Source: Pseudanabaena sp. lw0831
GTDB lineage: Bacteria > Cyanobacteriota > Cyanobacteriia > Pseudanabaenales > Pseudanabaenaceae
Direction of reading: 5' to 3'
Assembly: GCF_016584665.1 (NCBI RefSeq)
Contig: NZ_BBJB01000050.1
Span: forward strand, 1 to 64,000
Length of the DNA stretch: 64,000 bases
Of the stretch, positions 23,944-32,083 are shown one piece after another. Made by a program: the position numbers and the translations under genes. Each line of letters starts with the position of its first letter. Within the stretch, counting starts at the first letter, position 1. The notes under the pieces were generated by a model. The model searched no databases, had not been told where the DNA came from, and saw only the letters and a list, made by a program, of their open reading frames with translations.

Positions 23944-24609
23944 ATGCCAGCTAACTTAGAAAGTGAAAAAGTTAAATGGTTTCAGGAGCAGCTAAAAGCA
24001 TGGGCGGCGATTTACTTGCGCGACTTTCCGTGGCGGCAAACGAGCGAACCATACGATATTTTCGTTGCCGAGATTCTGCTACAAAAGACAGCAGCCGAGA
24101 TGGTTGCACCAATATACGAATCATTTTTAGTAAAGTATCCAACTCTAGAGGATCTTGCAGCAGCTTCAATTGATGAACTAACTAAGTTACTTCAACCACT
24201 GGGGCTTTCTTTTAGGGCAGAACGGCTTTGTAATTCGGCAAAAACAATCTTGGAAAATTATCGGGGCAAAATACCTAATACCGAATCAGAATTACTTTTA
24301 CTTTCAGGAGTCGGTAAATATACTGCTAGATCTATCCTTGCCAATGCTTTCGGACAGTCGGCAGCAGTTCTCGATACAAACGTGGCAAGAATCATTGAGC
24401 GATTCTTTGGTTTGCAAGGGGAACGAGTTAAGTCTCGTTGCAAAATTCTTTGGTCGGCGGCTGATGCGATCGCCCCAGATCGAGATGTCAGTAGGTGGAA
24501 TTTAACTTTGCTCGACTTTGGCGCGATGGTTTGTAGGGCGAGAAAACCTCATTGCGAAAAATGTCCATTGCAAGAAAATTGCTGTTTTTTGAACAGCCTA
24601 ACTGCATAG
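23944..24609 (+). CDS. HhH-GPD DNA glycosylase with 4Fe-4S cluster (MutY/Nth-like, no NUDIX domain)
   Basis: A 221-residue glycosylase of the endonuclease III / MutY superfamily. Seen: DFPWRQTSEPYDIFVAEILL (MutY-like entry PWR-x6-Y-x3-V-x-E-I-L-L), the helix-hairpin-helix LLLLSGVGKYTARSIL, the catalytic-region DTNVARIIERFFG, and the cluster cysteines C-x6-C-x2-C-x5-C in CRARKPHCEKCPLQENC. It ends there, without the C-terminal 8-oxoG recognition domain of true MutY. Such short forms include thymine or A/G mismatch glycosylases, sometimes linked to methylases. The start at 23944 (MPANLESEKVKW) follows separator copy D directly. Its 5' end is copied at 25879-26063. Confidence 0.88.
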   Translation: MPANLESEKVKWFQEQLKAWAAIYLRDFPWRQTSEPYDIFVAEILLQKTAAEMVAPIYESFLVKYPTLEDLAAASIDELTKLLQPLGLSFRAERLCNSAKTILENYRGKIPNTESELLLLSGVGKYTARSILANAFGQSAAVLDTNVARIIERFFGLQGERVKSRCKILWSAADAIAPDRDVSRWNLTLLDFGAMVCRARKPHCEKCPLQENCCFLNSLTA

Positions 24610-25050
24610 TGCATCTCGAAGTATTGACCTAACTCGATCGCCTATACCTTTAGCCACAGATTCTCTATTCCCCGTCACATTTAACACTTTGACTTGGCGT
24701 TCAAGTAGCCAATCGTGCAAAGCTAGGGCATCAGGATTAATAAGATATGGCTTCTGATATTTGATGCAGGACGCGATCGTCAATTTTGTTCCGTCGCTGT
24801 CGATCCAGTCAGCAAAAATAACCGTTGCATTAGTAGTTAGAACATTGTGGACGGTGCGAACCTCAAAATCAACGCTATCTGATTCCACCAAACCAAACTT
24901 GGCAAGCTCTGGATTTGCGCCCAACTCAGTACGAGAGCCTTTAGGAGCTAGCCCACCTGTGGCTATATTCACATCCGCCGCCGCTAGCAATCCGCCTCAG
25001 TCTGCACCAGTTTGTCCACCTGAAATGATTAAAGTTACGATTAGCTTCAT
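24598..25050 (-). pseudogene. Molybdenum-carrier / cpYpsA-like gene with nonsense codon
   Basis: From an ATG at 25050 the minus strand reads MKLIVTLIISGGQTGAD, a TGA at 24999-24997, then GGLLAAADVNIATGGLAPKG, SDSVDFEVRTVHNVLTTNAT and a C-terminal half ending at 24598. The GGQTGADRG motif and the TGG-x-PKG loop are typical of the putative molybdenum carrier / YpsA-related Rossmann family. The stop stands exactly where Arg (CGA) is expected, so a single C to T change explains it. A shorter product from within the frame (24990) would lack the first strand. The stop overlaps the glycosylase gene 3' end by 12 bases. Confidence 0.75.
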
Positions 25051-25057
25051 AAATTGT

Positions 25058-25148
25058 TTCGGTACGATATATTGCGATCTCCCCCAAACTAAATCTAACA
25101 ATCGTTACAATCTTGGCAACTTTCCCTTAGAACATAATGCGATCGCTA
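25058..25148 (+). repeat. Separator repeat, copy E
   Basis: TGCGATCTCCCCCAAACTAA, ATCTAACAATCGTTACAATCTTGGC, then AACTTTCCCTTAGAACATAATGCGATCGC. It aligns with copies D and F through the core ACAATCTTGGCAA and the end ATGCGATCGC. No helicase tail. It lies between the molybdenum-carrier gene start and the secreted-protein gene. Confidence 0.75.
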
Positions 25149-25163
25149 TAGTAAATTTTTGTG

Positions 25164-25709
25164 ATGAAAAAACAAAAGCATCGACTCCCATTTTTATATA
25201 AATTCAATCTCACGATCTGCACATATATTTGTCTACTTATTGCAGGACTAGTTCTGTCTATAAATCCTGCTAAAGCAGAGACACGAATTGATGCGATTCA
25301 TCCTGCCAATGGTTGGATCTTGAGGACAGCCCAATATGCTCTTACCTTAGAACCTACTGATGGAATACTACTGAAATGCTTGACTACTGGTGAACCCAAA
25401 CTCAATAATGTTTTCCGTCCAGTCGGAACAGGTTCGCCAAATCCAAATCATAACTATTACGTGAATTGCGATTTTTACGGTCGTAATGTAAGAGATTCCA
25501 GCCAGCAATTACCCCAATTAAGCCCACTGAAGTTAGAAAAATCTTGGCTTTTTCAATATCGTTTGAAATTACCGTCAGAGGTTGGTGTCTTAGTTTTGTG
25601 CAAAAAAGGGGAACCTAGAATTAATCGGGTTTTCCAGAAACTTGCAGATGGAAATTTTGATGCTCAACCCTATGACTACATTAGGTGTGGAGAGTGGCAT
25701 TCTTTTTAA
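25164..25709 (+). CDS. Secreted hypothetical protein
   Basis: A 181-residue protein from the ATG at 25164 (a GTG at 25161 is adjacent). A signal peptide (FNLTICTYICLLIAGLVLSI...AKA-ETR) is followed by a beta-rich mature part with two similar halves, each with Cys and a KxGEPxxNxVF pattern (LKCLTTGEPKLNNVFRPVG; LVLCKKGEPRINRVFQKLA), so it is an internal duplication. Four cysteines could form disulfides outside the cytoplasm. Family unknown. Separator copies E and F flank it. Confidence 0.7.
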   Translation: MKKQKHRLPFLYKFNLTICTYICLLIAGLVLSINPAKAETRIDAIHPANGWILRTAQYALTLEPTDGILLKCLTTGEPKLNNVFRPVGTGSPNPNHNYYVNCDFYGRNVRDSSQQLPQLSPLKLEKSWLFQYRLKLPSEVGVLVLCKKGEPRINRVFQKLADGNFDAQPYDYIRCGEWHSF

Positions 25710-25734
25710 TCTCTATTTGACTATCTTGATATTG

Positions 25735-25868
25735 AGATTCGGCTTTTGCAGAGAGACTGGAAAAGTTTATTTTGTTTGGATCGCTATCCGTTACAAAGTG
25801 CGATCGCACCCAAACCAAATCTAAAAAGCGCTATGCTATTGGCAAATTCCCCTAGAACATCATGCGAT
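25735..25868 (+). repeat. Separator repeat, copy F
   Basis: GATTCGGCTTTTGCAGAGAGACTGG (25737-25761) looks like a remnant of the helicase tail (GATTCGGCTTTTGTGAAGAG). It is followed by GGATCGCTATCCGTTACAAAG, as in copy B, and by AAGCGCTATGCTATTGGCAAATTCCCCTAGAACATCATGCGATCGC. The second glycosylase 5' end begins right after it, as at copy D. Confidence 0.75.
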
Positions 25869-25878
25869 CGCCTTTTCA

Positions 25879-26063
25879 TGCAAGCTAACTTAGAAAGTGA
25901 AAAAGTAAAATGGTTTCGGGAGCAGCTAAAAGCATGGGCGGCGATTTACTTGCGCGACTTTCCGTGGCGGCAAACTAGCGAACCATACGCGATCTTCGTT
26001 GCGAAGATTCTATTACAAAAGACCGCAGCCGAGATGGTAGCGCCAATATACGAAGCATTCTAA
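25879..26063 (+). pseudogene. Truncated copy of the glycosylase gene
   Basis: From ATGCAAGCTAACTTAG the frame repeats the first ~61 residues of the glycosylase at 23944 (LRDFPWRQTSEPYAIFVAKI, LLQKTAAEMVAPIYEAF) and stops at 26063. It lacks the helix-hairpin-helix, catalytic residues and cysteines, so it cannot be active. Identity at the DNA level is very high, which points to a recent duplication. The break coincides with the start of IS-like sequence. Confidence 0.9.
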
Positions 26064-26335
26064 GGCACTGGAGTTTAGACTAAAAAAGGAAAAAAAGGCA
26101 GAGTAAAAGAGATACAAACTGCCTAAAGTAGATGAAAAAGAAAAAGCACATCTACAGCCATGATTATTGATAAATTACAGAACTTTCGTCAACAGGTATA
26201 TAGATTTTTAGGGAATGGACGAGATGCAATATTTGACTTAATGGATGCAGTATTAACCAGTCCGAGCGTGAAATCATTTGCAGAATTATCATTATCAGCA
26301 GTGTATCGACGGAAATGGTCAAGTCTGTATGATCT
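26064..26335 (+). mobile_element. 5' end of a DDE transposase insertion sequence (remnant)
   Basis: After the glycosylase break, GGCACTGGAGTTTAGACTAA starts non-coding sequence, then an ATG at 26160 opens MIIDKLQNFRQQVYRFLGNG, then VKSFAELSLSAVYRRKWSSLYD. This looks like the N-terminus of IS4/IS701-like transposases. The transposase text stops at about 26335, where minus-strand coding sequence of another gene begins. The rest of the element is missing, so it is an immobile fragment that cut both flanking genes. Confidence 0.7.
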
Positions 26336-26895
26336 TTTCGCTTCAACTTATCAATCTGATCTAATTCTTTTGCATGGTATTGATAAAAAGACTGTGTATA
26401 GACAACGAACTCCCCCTCTAAATCTTCTTGTATAATTCGACAGAGTAGTTCTATATCAGAGCTAAATGGATATTCCCAGATTCTTTTCATATTAGAGACT
26501 ATCTCTTGGCTATGACTGGTAATCATCATCCACAGATTCCTATATAGTTCTGTTTCTAGCCATCTAAATTCATAAGTAAACTTTTCGATGTCACCAATAT
26601 TGAGTATGTCGATCAATGGATCGTTTTGCTGACCTTTATCAGCCAAAAAACATCGTGCTATCTCAATACAAATATCTTTTCGATCAACCCATTCTTTCCC
26701 AATTCCATCGTGAATATTCTTACCATCTTCAAGAAGCGTTGCATCAGGTAAACCAGATATAAAATAAGCAATCTTTTCTAAATCCGTCCCAGAATCTGAA
26801 CCCACAGTATCCCAAAGATAATGTCCAATCCAACGTGTATTAACACTTGTCTGCCTGATAAATTCACAGGTAACACTACAGTATCTACCTTTCAT
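26164..26895 (-). CDS. Hypothetical protein, 3' end replaced by IS sequence
   Basis: About 243 residues from the ATG at 26895 (MKGRYCSVTCEFIRQTSVNT; a longer frame from 27015 overlaps the recombinase gene). The body is helical and acidic (IARCFLADKGQQNDPLIDIL; WLETELYRNLWMMITSHSQE). From about residue 187 (after DQIDKLKRK) the text is the reverse complement of the transposase fragment, so the original C-terminus is lost. It lies directly after the recombinase stop, in the same direction, and may be a cargo gene of the integrated element. Family unknown. Confidence 0.55.
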   Translation of the reverse strand: MKGRYCSVTCEFIRQTSVNTRWIGHYLWDTVGSDSGTDLEKIAYFISGLPDATLLEDGKNIHDGIGKEWVDRKDICIEIARCFLADKGQQNDPLIDILNIGDIEKFTYEFRWLETELYRNLWMMITSHSQEIVSNMKRIWEYPFSSDIELLCRIIQEDLEGEFVVYTQSFYQYHAKELDQIDKLKRKDHTDLTISVDTLLIMIILQMISRSDWLILHPLSQILHLVHSLKIYIPVDESSVIYQ

Positions 26896-26941
26896 AATCT
26901 CTATTTGTTCTGATAATGCCACTATCTCATTTAATCCTAAT

Positions 26942-28102
26942 TTACAACTCTGGTACAATAAGGCTACGCAAATGAGCAGCATAGTGACGGTAAATAATTT
27001 CTGGAGAGTTACCAACCCACTTAGCTATATCTTTAACTTCGATATGAGCATCAAGACACAGCGTAATAAATGAGTGTCTTGTCTGATAGGGTTTACGGTA
27101 CTCAATCCCACAACTTTCTAAAACTTTGCGCCATGCCACATTTGCAAAATTATTAACTCTAATAAATCCACCTTCTTTCGCAGAGAAAACAAAGTCATTA
27201 GGTTTTGCCCCTTCAGATTTGTGTGCAATTAAAATTTCTCGCAGTTGATTGTTAATTGGGAAATCGCGTTTTTCTTGCGTCTTCAATCCATCTTTGACTG
27301 TTGGCTGATAGCCTTCACCAAAAACAACAGCCTGTCTAAACTTAACTACACTATTATCAAAATCAATATGCTTCCATTGCAGTCCGATTGCCTCACTAGG
27401 TCTACAACCTGTAAAGAAGCAAAACTGGACATAGGCTGTGTAATAGCGATAGTGAGGATGCTTGCCAAAAGCCTCAATGATTAGATCTCTTTCCTCTCTA
27501 TTAAATGGAGAGATTTCGTTATCTTCACCACGCTGATTTTTTGGCAACTTGATTTCAGATGCCATATCTAAAAATGGGTTTTCAGTGATTAGTCCTGATT
27601 TCATGCCCCATTTACAACAAGCATTAAGTTGCACAATCAAACGCTTAGCAGCATTAGGCGGCTTATTAGCAACTATCCAATCTCTAATCATGATGGAATC
27701 TTTGAGATTATGTGATGGTAAAAGCGCGATCGCACGGGTAAATCCTGCGTATTGATTGCCAATAGTACTAGGAGAGGCGATCGGCTTTTTAAACTCCATA
27801 TACTTATCCCACAATGCCCCAAGATTTAAAGCCGATTGACTATCCTTGATAGTCAAAGGTTTTAAATGAGTGGGGCGATATTTGTCTAATGTATAGTCAA
27901 ATCTCTCAAGAACAATATCAGACTCGATCTCGTGAGCCTTCGCCTCTGCAATTTTACGATTAATCTTAGTATCGGCAAGTCCAAGAGCCAAGTACTTCTG
28001 CTTGCCCTCAAACACCTGTCTTGGCAATCTTAGCCTTAGTCGTTCCCGAAATGACTCAACAGTAACTGTACCCCAGCTTTGACGGTTTTTAGGTGTGTAC
28101 AT
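26942..28102 (-). CDS. Tyrosine recombinase (phage-type integrase)
   Basis: About 386 residues from the ATG at 28102 (MYTPKNRQSWGTVTVESFRE); an upstream TTG at 28117 is possible. The N-terminal arm- and core-binding parts are followed by the catalytic domain: TGCRPSEAIGLQW (first Arg), KTQEKRDFPI (Lys region), YQTRHSFITLCLDA (His/Arg) and WVGNSPEIIYRHYAAH (Tyr nucleophile). All expected residues appear present. The gene stands about 150 bases from a tRNA gene with its 5' end toward the tRNA, the standard layout of an element integrated into a tRNA 3' end. Repeats of TGATAGTCA lie around its start. Confidence 0.92.
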   Translation of the reverse strand: MYTPKNRQSWGTVTVESFRERLRLRLPRQVFEGKQKYLALGLADTKINRKIAEAKAHEIESDIVLERFDYTLDKYRPTHLKPLTIKDSQSALNLGALWDKYMEFKKPIASPSTIGNQYAGFTRAIALLPSHNLKDSIMIRDWIVANKPPNAAKRLIVQLNACCKWGMKSGLITENPFLDMASEIKLPKNQRGEDNEISPFNREERDLIIEAFGKHPHYRYYTAYVQFCFFTGCRPSEAIGLQWKHIDFDNSVVKFRQAVVFGEGYQPTVKDGLKTQEKRDFPINNQLREILIAHKSEGAKPNDFVFSAKEGGFIRVNNFANVAWRKVLESCGIEYRKPYQTRHSFITLCLDAHIEVKDIAKWVGNSPEIIYRHYAAHLRSLIVPEL

Positions 28103-28107
28103 AATCT

Positions 28108-28167
28108 TGACTATCAACTCGTTTGCTTATGACTATCATAGCAAATCTGATAGTCATTTGATAGTCA
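28108..28167. repeat. Cluster of TGATAGTCA nonamers at the recombinase start
   Basis: TGACTATCA at 28108-28116 and 28130-28138, and the reverse complement TGATAGTCA at 28148-28156 and 28159-28167, lie in and just before the integrase start. Another close pair (TTGACTATC and GATAGTCAA, 27836-27856) is inside the gene. Such spaced short repeats are typical recombinase arm-type or autoregulatory operator sites. Confidence 0.6.
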
Positions 28168-28251
28168 AAAACAAGCTAATTGTGTCTAAAAGTGTCCAAC
28201 CGTGTAAGTGTTTACACGATGTAATTTAGTCTTAGTGGCTTGTATTGGTTA

Positions 28252-28323
28252 TCCAAGGTGTCGGAATCGAACCGACATATCAACGATTATGAGTCGTTTG
28301 CTTTACCAGTCAGCCAACCTTGG
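28252..28323 (-). tRNA. tRNA with CAU anticodon (Met or lysidine-type Ile)
   Basis: On the minus strand CCAAGGT pairs with ACCTTGG as acceptor, the anticodon stem AACGA/TCGTT encloses CTCATAA (anticodon CAT), and GTCGG/CCGAC encloses the T loop TTCGATT. The D stem is short (GCT/AGC). T8 is present; the discriminator is A and CCA is not encoded. The anticodon alone does not separate elongator Met from Ile2; the stem lacks the three G-C pairs of an initiator. The 3' end points toward the recombinase gene. Confidence 0.9.
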
Positions 28324-28416
28324 GCATGTTGTGATTATAGTCATAAGTATTATATGCTATCAAGCAAGCTACCTTGCAGGTTGCCTAATAGCAATTATTA
28401 GCTAAACAAGTCTGTG

Positions 28417-29157
28417 ATGGCAACACCCCAACCCCAAAAGCGTCTCCGCAAGAAAAAAAAGCCGCCTAAGAAATTTAGACTAAGTTATAGTCTGATTCTT
28501 CTATTTGCCATGATCATTGTGGGATCTGTGGCTGGACTAGTCGCCTTTAGTTTTGGGAAACAAGCATTGGAGGGAGTTAATCCCTCACCTGCAGGAATAA
28601 AATTGCCTAAAGCGAGTCCAGTCTCTAAACCTAAAGAGTCCCCAAAAGCATCACCTCAAAGTCAAACTGATGGTAAAACTTCTTTTCTTTTAGATGAAGC
28701 TGAAGTTATTGCCGAAATGAAAGCCCGATCGCAGCAAGAATTAGGGGGACTAACTCGACCAGCTTTTGTGGCAAAGGCAAATATTAGTGATCGCAAAAGA
28801 ATATATACCAGAGTTGATCGCGCTTATAACTCAATGCGTGATCCTCTAGCAGTTTCTGCCGATGCTGATGATCGGATTGCGGCAAGAATTGCGGCTCTAA
28901 GGCAGAGGGTTTATACCAGCAGTCGCACCGACGACATTAGATTTGCTCGATCTTTTGCGAATGGGAGCAACAGTCCAGCTTTACTATCTACATCAGTAGA
29001 GCTAACTCCGATTCGTAGTCGCTGGGAAGACCGTGACGCATCTGTAGTTGGTAAGCCTCAACAAGTTAATGTCGAGGTTATAGAGGCTGCACCACAGTCA
29101 ACAGGTGGCTTTTTTATTCCTGCTCAACAATCACCTAGTGCGAACCCAAAAGAATAG
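28417..29157 (+). CDS. Single-pass membrane protein with disordered linker
   Basis: About 246 residues from the ATG at 28417 (GTG at 28414 is adjacent). A very basic cytoplasmic start (RLRKKKKPPKKFRLSY) is followed by a TM helix LILLFAMIIVGSVAGLVAFSF, a Pro/Ser/Lys linker (ASPVSKPKESPKASPQSQTD) and a C-terminal domain with many Arg and Asp residues (DRKRIYTRVDRAYNSMRDP; DDRIAARIAALRQRVY). No family recognised. It is the first gene on the chromosomal side of the tRNA. Confidence 0.7.
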   Translation: MATPQPQKRLRKKKKPPKKFRLSYSLILLFAMIIVGSVAGLVAFSFGKQALEGVNPSPAGIKLPKASPVSKPKESPKASPQSQTDGKTSFLLDEAEVIAEMKARSQQELGGLTRPAFVAKANISDRKRIYTRVDRAYNSMRDPLAVSADADDRIAARIAALRQRVYTSSRTDDIRFARSFANGSNSPALLSTSVELTPIRSRWEDRDASVVGKPQQVNVEVIEAAPQSTGGFFIPAQQSPSANPKE

Positions 29158-29229
29158 AGGTGGCGCTTTGCTCCACCTCTATTCAGCATAGTAAAAAGGG
29201 ATTGCTTCGCAATCCCTTTTTACTATGCT
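29152..29229. terminator. Two consecutive hairpins between convergent genes
   Basis: GAATAGAGGTGG (29152-29163) pairs with CCACCTCTATTC (29173-29184). Directly after, 29185-29205 (AGCATAGTAAAAAGGGATTGC) is fully complementary to 29209-29229 with loop TTC. The second stem has A-runs on one arm and T-runs on the other, so it can terminate transcription from both sides. The + gene ends in the first stem and the - gene in the second. Confidence 0.85.
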
Positions 29230-30383
29230 GATCTTGATTGACGGTTGGAGCGAAATGAAAATCTTTGGGGAGAGATATTGCCAGTCGAGATCGATTGTCT
29301 TGCTAGTTCAGCGCGTTCGCGTGATTTAGTCATGGCAGCTGTACCGCCAAAGGTTTCGCGCAGAGTTAAGTAACTTTGGATGATAAGTGCTTCATTATCA
29401 GTAGAGCTTTGCGCAACTTGGGCAGGCGTTAGACGCGATCGCGAGATCGCATCAGCAACGCAAGAAATCACATGGCTAGGACGGTTGACATGGTGATCGA
29501 GCAGGAGCGCCACCGCAAATTCTGAGTTTAGGATTTGCGAAAGGGCAAAGCCTTGCAAAGCTTGGGTGGGAGTAAAATAAAAGCGATCGAGTCGTGAAAT
29601 CGCGTGCAGCACTTGTACCGATTGCACTAGCGAATCCATGCCTGCGATCGCAAACCGTAACGCCCAAAGCGGTTGTCGCATTAGGTTTTTATCGGCAGCG
29701 CTAACTAGACGATTACCATTGAGGGACATCCAACCTGTGATCCCATCTAGAGAAGTTACATCTAATCCAAACTGACCAAAATAATATTGAAATTCAGATG
29801 GATAGCGCCTTTTTAGATTATTAAGTAAAGCAGGTAGCTCGCCCTGCTGCTCCGCAGATCCCAATGTCCACTGGAATATGCCAAAACTTAAGTACTGGCT
29901 GTCCCAAGTATTAATCGCATCAAGGCTGCCTTCATTTGCTGACGTTACCAGCATTACCTTGATTTCTGAAGGACTCATCTGCACTTGTTGTAATAAACCT
30001 GAGCCATAGACGATAAAGTCTTGTAGTTTAAATATTCCAAGTCTATAAAGTCCCAGATCCTTAGTTTTGGCAAATGGCTCTTGCTGCCCAGTATTTAATA
30101 ATTTGGCAATTACATCACTGCCAACGGTAGTAAAGGAAATTGCAATTTTATTGGGTGGATGAACTCCCTGCAATGTATTCCTGACCATCGTAACTTCAGG
30201 ATTTTGAGCGGGCGGCGGCGCTGCCACGGGAATCAGCAGCTTCTGACCGATTTGTAAACTGGCAGGATTAGTAATGTTATTAATACGCGCAATCTCGCGC
30301 CAATCAGCATTTGCGCCAAAAAACCGTTTCGCGATCGCAGATAGGGTGTCTCCAGCCTTAACAATATATTCCTGCATAGCCAT
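29223..30383 (-). CDS. LysM protein with lysozyme-like domain
   Basis: About 386 residues from the ATG at 30383 (MAMQEYIVKAGDTLSAIAKR); a frame from 30404 would overlap the next gene. Residues 1-55 are a LysM peptidoglycan-binding domain (AGDTLSAIAKRFFG...NPASLQIGQKLLIP). A large second domain contains VTSANEGSLDAINTWDSQYLSFGIFQWTL, which resembles the catalytic region of lysozyme-like or chitosanase-like muramidases in phage tail and cell wall proteins (Glu of NEG is a candidate acid). No signal peptide is visible, which fits delivery by another route. Overlap logic and the adjoining stop codon support the start chosen. Confidence 0.75.
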   Translation of the reverse strand: MAMQEYIVKAGDTLSAIAKRFFGANADWREIARINNITNPASLQIGQKLLIPVAAPPPAQNPEVTMVRNTLQGVHPPNKIAISFTTVGSDVIAKLLNTGQQEPFAKTKDLGLYRLGIFKLQDFIVYGSGLLQQVQMSPSEIKVMLVTSANEGSLDAINTWDSQYLSFGIFQWTLGSAEQQGELPALLNNLKRRYPSEFQYYFGQFGLDVTSLDGITGWMSLNGNRLVSAADKNLMRQPLWALRFAIAGMDSLVQSVQVLHAISRLDRFYFTPTQALQGFALSQILNSEFAVALLLDHHVNRPSHVISCVADAISRSRLTPAQVAQSSTDNEALIIQSYLTLRETFGGTAAMTKSRERAELARQSISTGNISPQRFSFRSNRQSRSA

Positions 30384-30384
30384 C

Positions 30385-31059
30385 TCACAAATCGAACGTC
30401 TCAAACTCTACTGGTTTAAACAACATATTGAGATCAATTGCTGAAAAAACTTTATTATTTGCGTTCTCAGAATTTAAGCAGTCAAATACCAACTTTGCTA
30501 CATCAGCTCGATGGATAATTCCCGCAACCGTAGGATCTTCCGTAAGCACTGCGTTTCCTGTCGCAGCTTCTGACTTCAAACCACCAGGGCGAATAATCGT
30601 GTAGGTTAAGCCACTTGCCGCTAGATGCTGTTCGGCTTTTTCTTTTTCTTTGAGAATTGGGCCTAAAGTCTGCAAAACCTGCGGTGAGATCGCCACTACA
30701 CTATTACCGCTACCAATCGAAGAAACCAGTATAAATTTCTTGACTCCCGCCTTTACAGCAGCATCAATCAGATTTTTATTACCTTCACAGTCGGCACGTT
30801 CACCGCGATCGCTTGGCAAACCACCCATGGTTGTAATCACGACATCGATCTCATTACCCTGCAACGACGCTTCAAGCTCAGCGGAATTTAGGGCATCGCC
30901 AAACATTACCTTTGCACCCAGAGCTTCTAGCTCGACTGCATAGGTGGGATTGCGGAGCAATACTTTTAAATTTACTGACGGGGGTTCATTCTCTAGTAAT
31001 AATTTGGCAATCTCACGCCCAACTCCACGACTAGAGCCAGCTAAAAAAATATTTTGCAT
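30385..31059 (-). CDS. NAD(P)-binding protein of the NmrA / atypical SDR type
   Basis: A 224-residue Rossmann protein. MQNIFLAGSSRGVGREIAKL has a G-x3-G-x2-G type cofactor loop; DVVITTMGGLPSDRG and KKFILVSSIGSGNS are the usual strand 4 and 5 elements of atypical short-chain dehydrogenases that act as NAD(P)H sensors, epimerase-like enzymes or assembly factors. The YxxxK pair is not obvious (the late LTYTIIRPGGLKSE is typical of this group). The stop abuts the start of the LysM gene, so the two are probably co-transcribed. Confidence 0.85.
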   Translation of the reverse strand: MQNIFLAGSSRGVGREIAKLLLENEPPSVNLKVLLRNPTYAVELEALGAKVMFGDALNSAELEASLQGNEIDVVITTMGGLPSDRGERADCEGNKNLIDAAVKAGVKKFILVSSIGSGNSVVAISPQVLQTLGPILKEKEKAEQHLAASGLTYTIIRPGGLKSEAATGNAVLTEDPTVAGIIHRADVAKLVFDCLNSENANNKVFSAIDLNMLFKPVEFETFDL

Positions 31060-31111
31060 AATTTTTTAGCTATCAATCCCTGCTACATAAGGACTGATAG
31101 CTGAAGTTTGA

Positions 31112-31957
31112 TTAAACTTTGGAGCGATCGGTAAAAATTTCATAACCAGTTTCAGTCACTAAAACAGTATGTTCAAACTGAGCCGAAAGTTGATTGTCTA
31201 CGGTTACGGCTGTCCACTTATCAGCCAGAACCCTTACTCGCTTTGAACCAGCATTCAAAATTGGCTCGATCGCTAAAGTCATACCTGGGCGAAAACGCAC
31301 ATTCGGTAACTGATGGGTTCGGAAATTAAATACTGAAGGCTCTTCGTGCAGATTTCGACCTACTCCATGACCAGTAAAATCTTCGACGATCGCAAAACCA
31401 TTTGCCTTAACGTGATCCTCAATTGCCCCAGCCAAATCGAGCATACAATTACCTGGCTTCACCTGTTCAATCCCCTTAAACAGGGCTTCTTCAGCCACAC
31501 GCATTAACTTAGCGGCTTTCTCACTGACATTGCCAACTGCTACCGTAATGCAAGAATCACCATGAAATCCATTTTTAAAAGCGCCAGTATCAATCTTGAC
31601 TAGATCGCCGAGCTTAATCACTTTCCTAGCATTAGGTATGCCATGTACGACCTCATTATTAATGCTAGAGCAGATGCTGGCAGGAAAGCCACAATAGCCC
31701 TTGAAACTAGGTACAGCACCCATCTCACGAATCCGCTTTTCCGCATGAGCATCAAGATCCATCGTGGTCATCCCAGGAGCCATAATCTCTGAAATTTCCT
31801 TGAGTACTGTCGCCACAATGCGAGATGATTCACGCATATAGTCCAACTCGCGTTGAGACTTAATTTCAATGCCTTTGGTTTGCTTAGGAGTTGATTGCTT
31901 TGAAGGTTTTTTGCTTTCTGCGCTCGGTTTAGATCGCAGGGCACTGAGAATATTCAT
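31112..31957 (-). CDS. map: Methionine aminopeptidase, type I
   Basis: A 281-residue protein with a 30-residue basic, Ser/Lys-rich N-terminal extension ([20 protein letters not shown]) and a complete pita-bread fold. Metal ligands are seen as D in [11 protein letters not shown] and [10 protein letters not shown] in [16 protein letters not shown] in MTLAIEPI and E in [12 protein letters not shown]. The substrate His is in NEVVHGIPN. It removes the initiator Met from nascent proteins. Cyanobacteria often carry more than one copy; this one appears functional. Confidence 0.96.
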   Translation of the reverse strand: MNILSALRSKPSAESKKPSKQSTPKQTKGIEIKSQRELDYMRESSRIVATVLKEISEIMAPGMTTMDLDAHAEKRIREMGAVPSFKGYCGFPASICSSINNEVVHGIPNARKVIKLGDLVKIDTGAFKNGFHGDSCITVAVGNVSEKAAKLMRVAEEALFKGIEQVKPGNCMLDLAGAIEDHVKANGFAIVEDFTGHGVGRNLHEEPSVFNFRTHQLPNVRFRPGMTLAIEPILNAGSKRVRVLADKWTAVTVDNQLSAQFEHTVLVTETGYEIFTDRSKV

Positions 31958-32083
31958 TAATTATTTGAGGATAGTATTTACAAGGGCTAATATATTTTTA
32001 GCCTATTCAGTCACAGGATTGGTTATTTTTAGGTCAAACAACAGAATTTGAATAAGTACCTCGACATAATTAAAAACCCAAAA

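Noticed and set aside
24997-24999. TGA in the molybdenum-carrier-like gene as selenocysteine
   Set aside because: The family has Arg here, no hairpin-like SECIS element was seen directly after it, and cyanobacteria are not known to use this route commonly.
26160-26435. 91-codon frame as a complete gene
   Set aside because: Only the first ~58 codons look like a transposase N-terminus; the rest is the antisense of the minus-strand gene, so it is an IS remnant.
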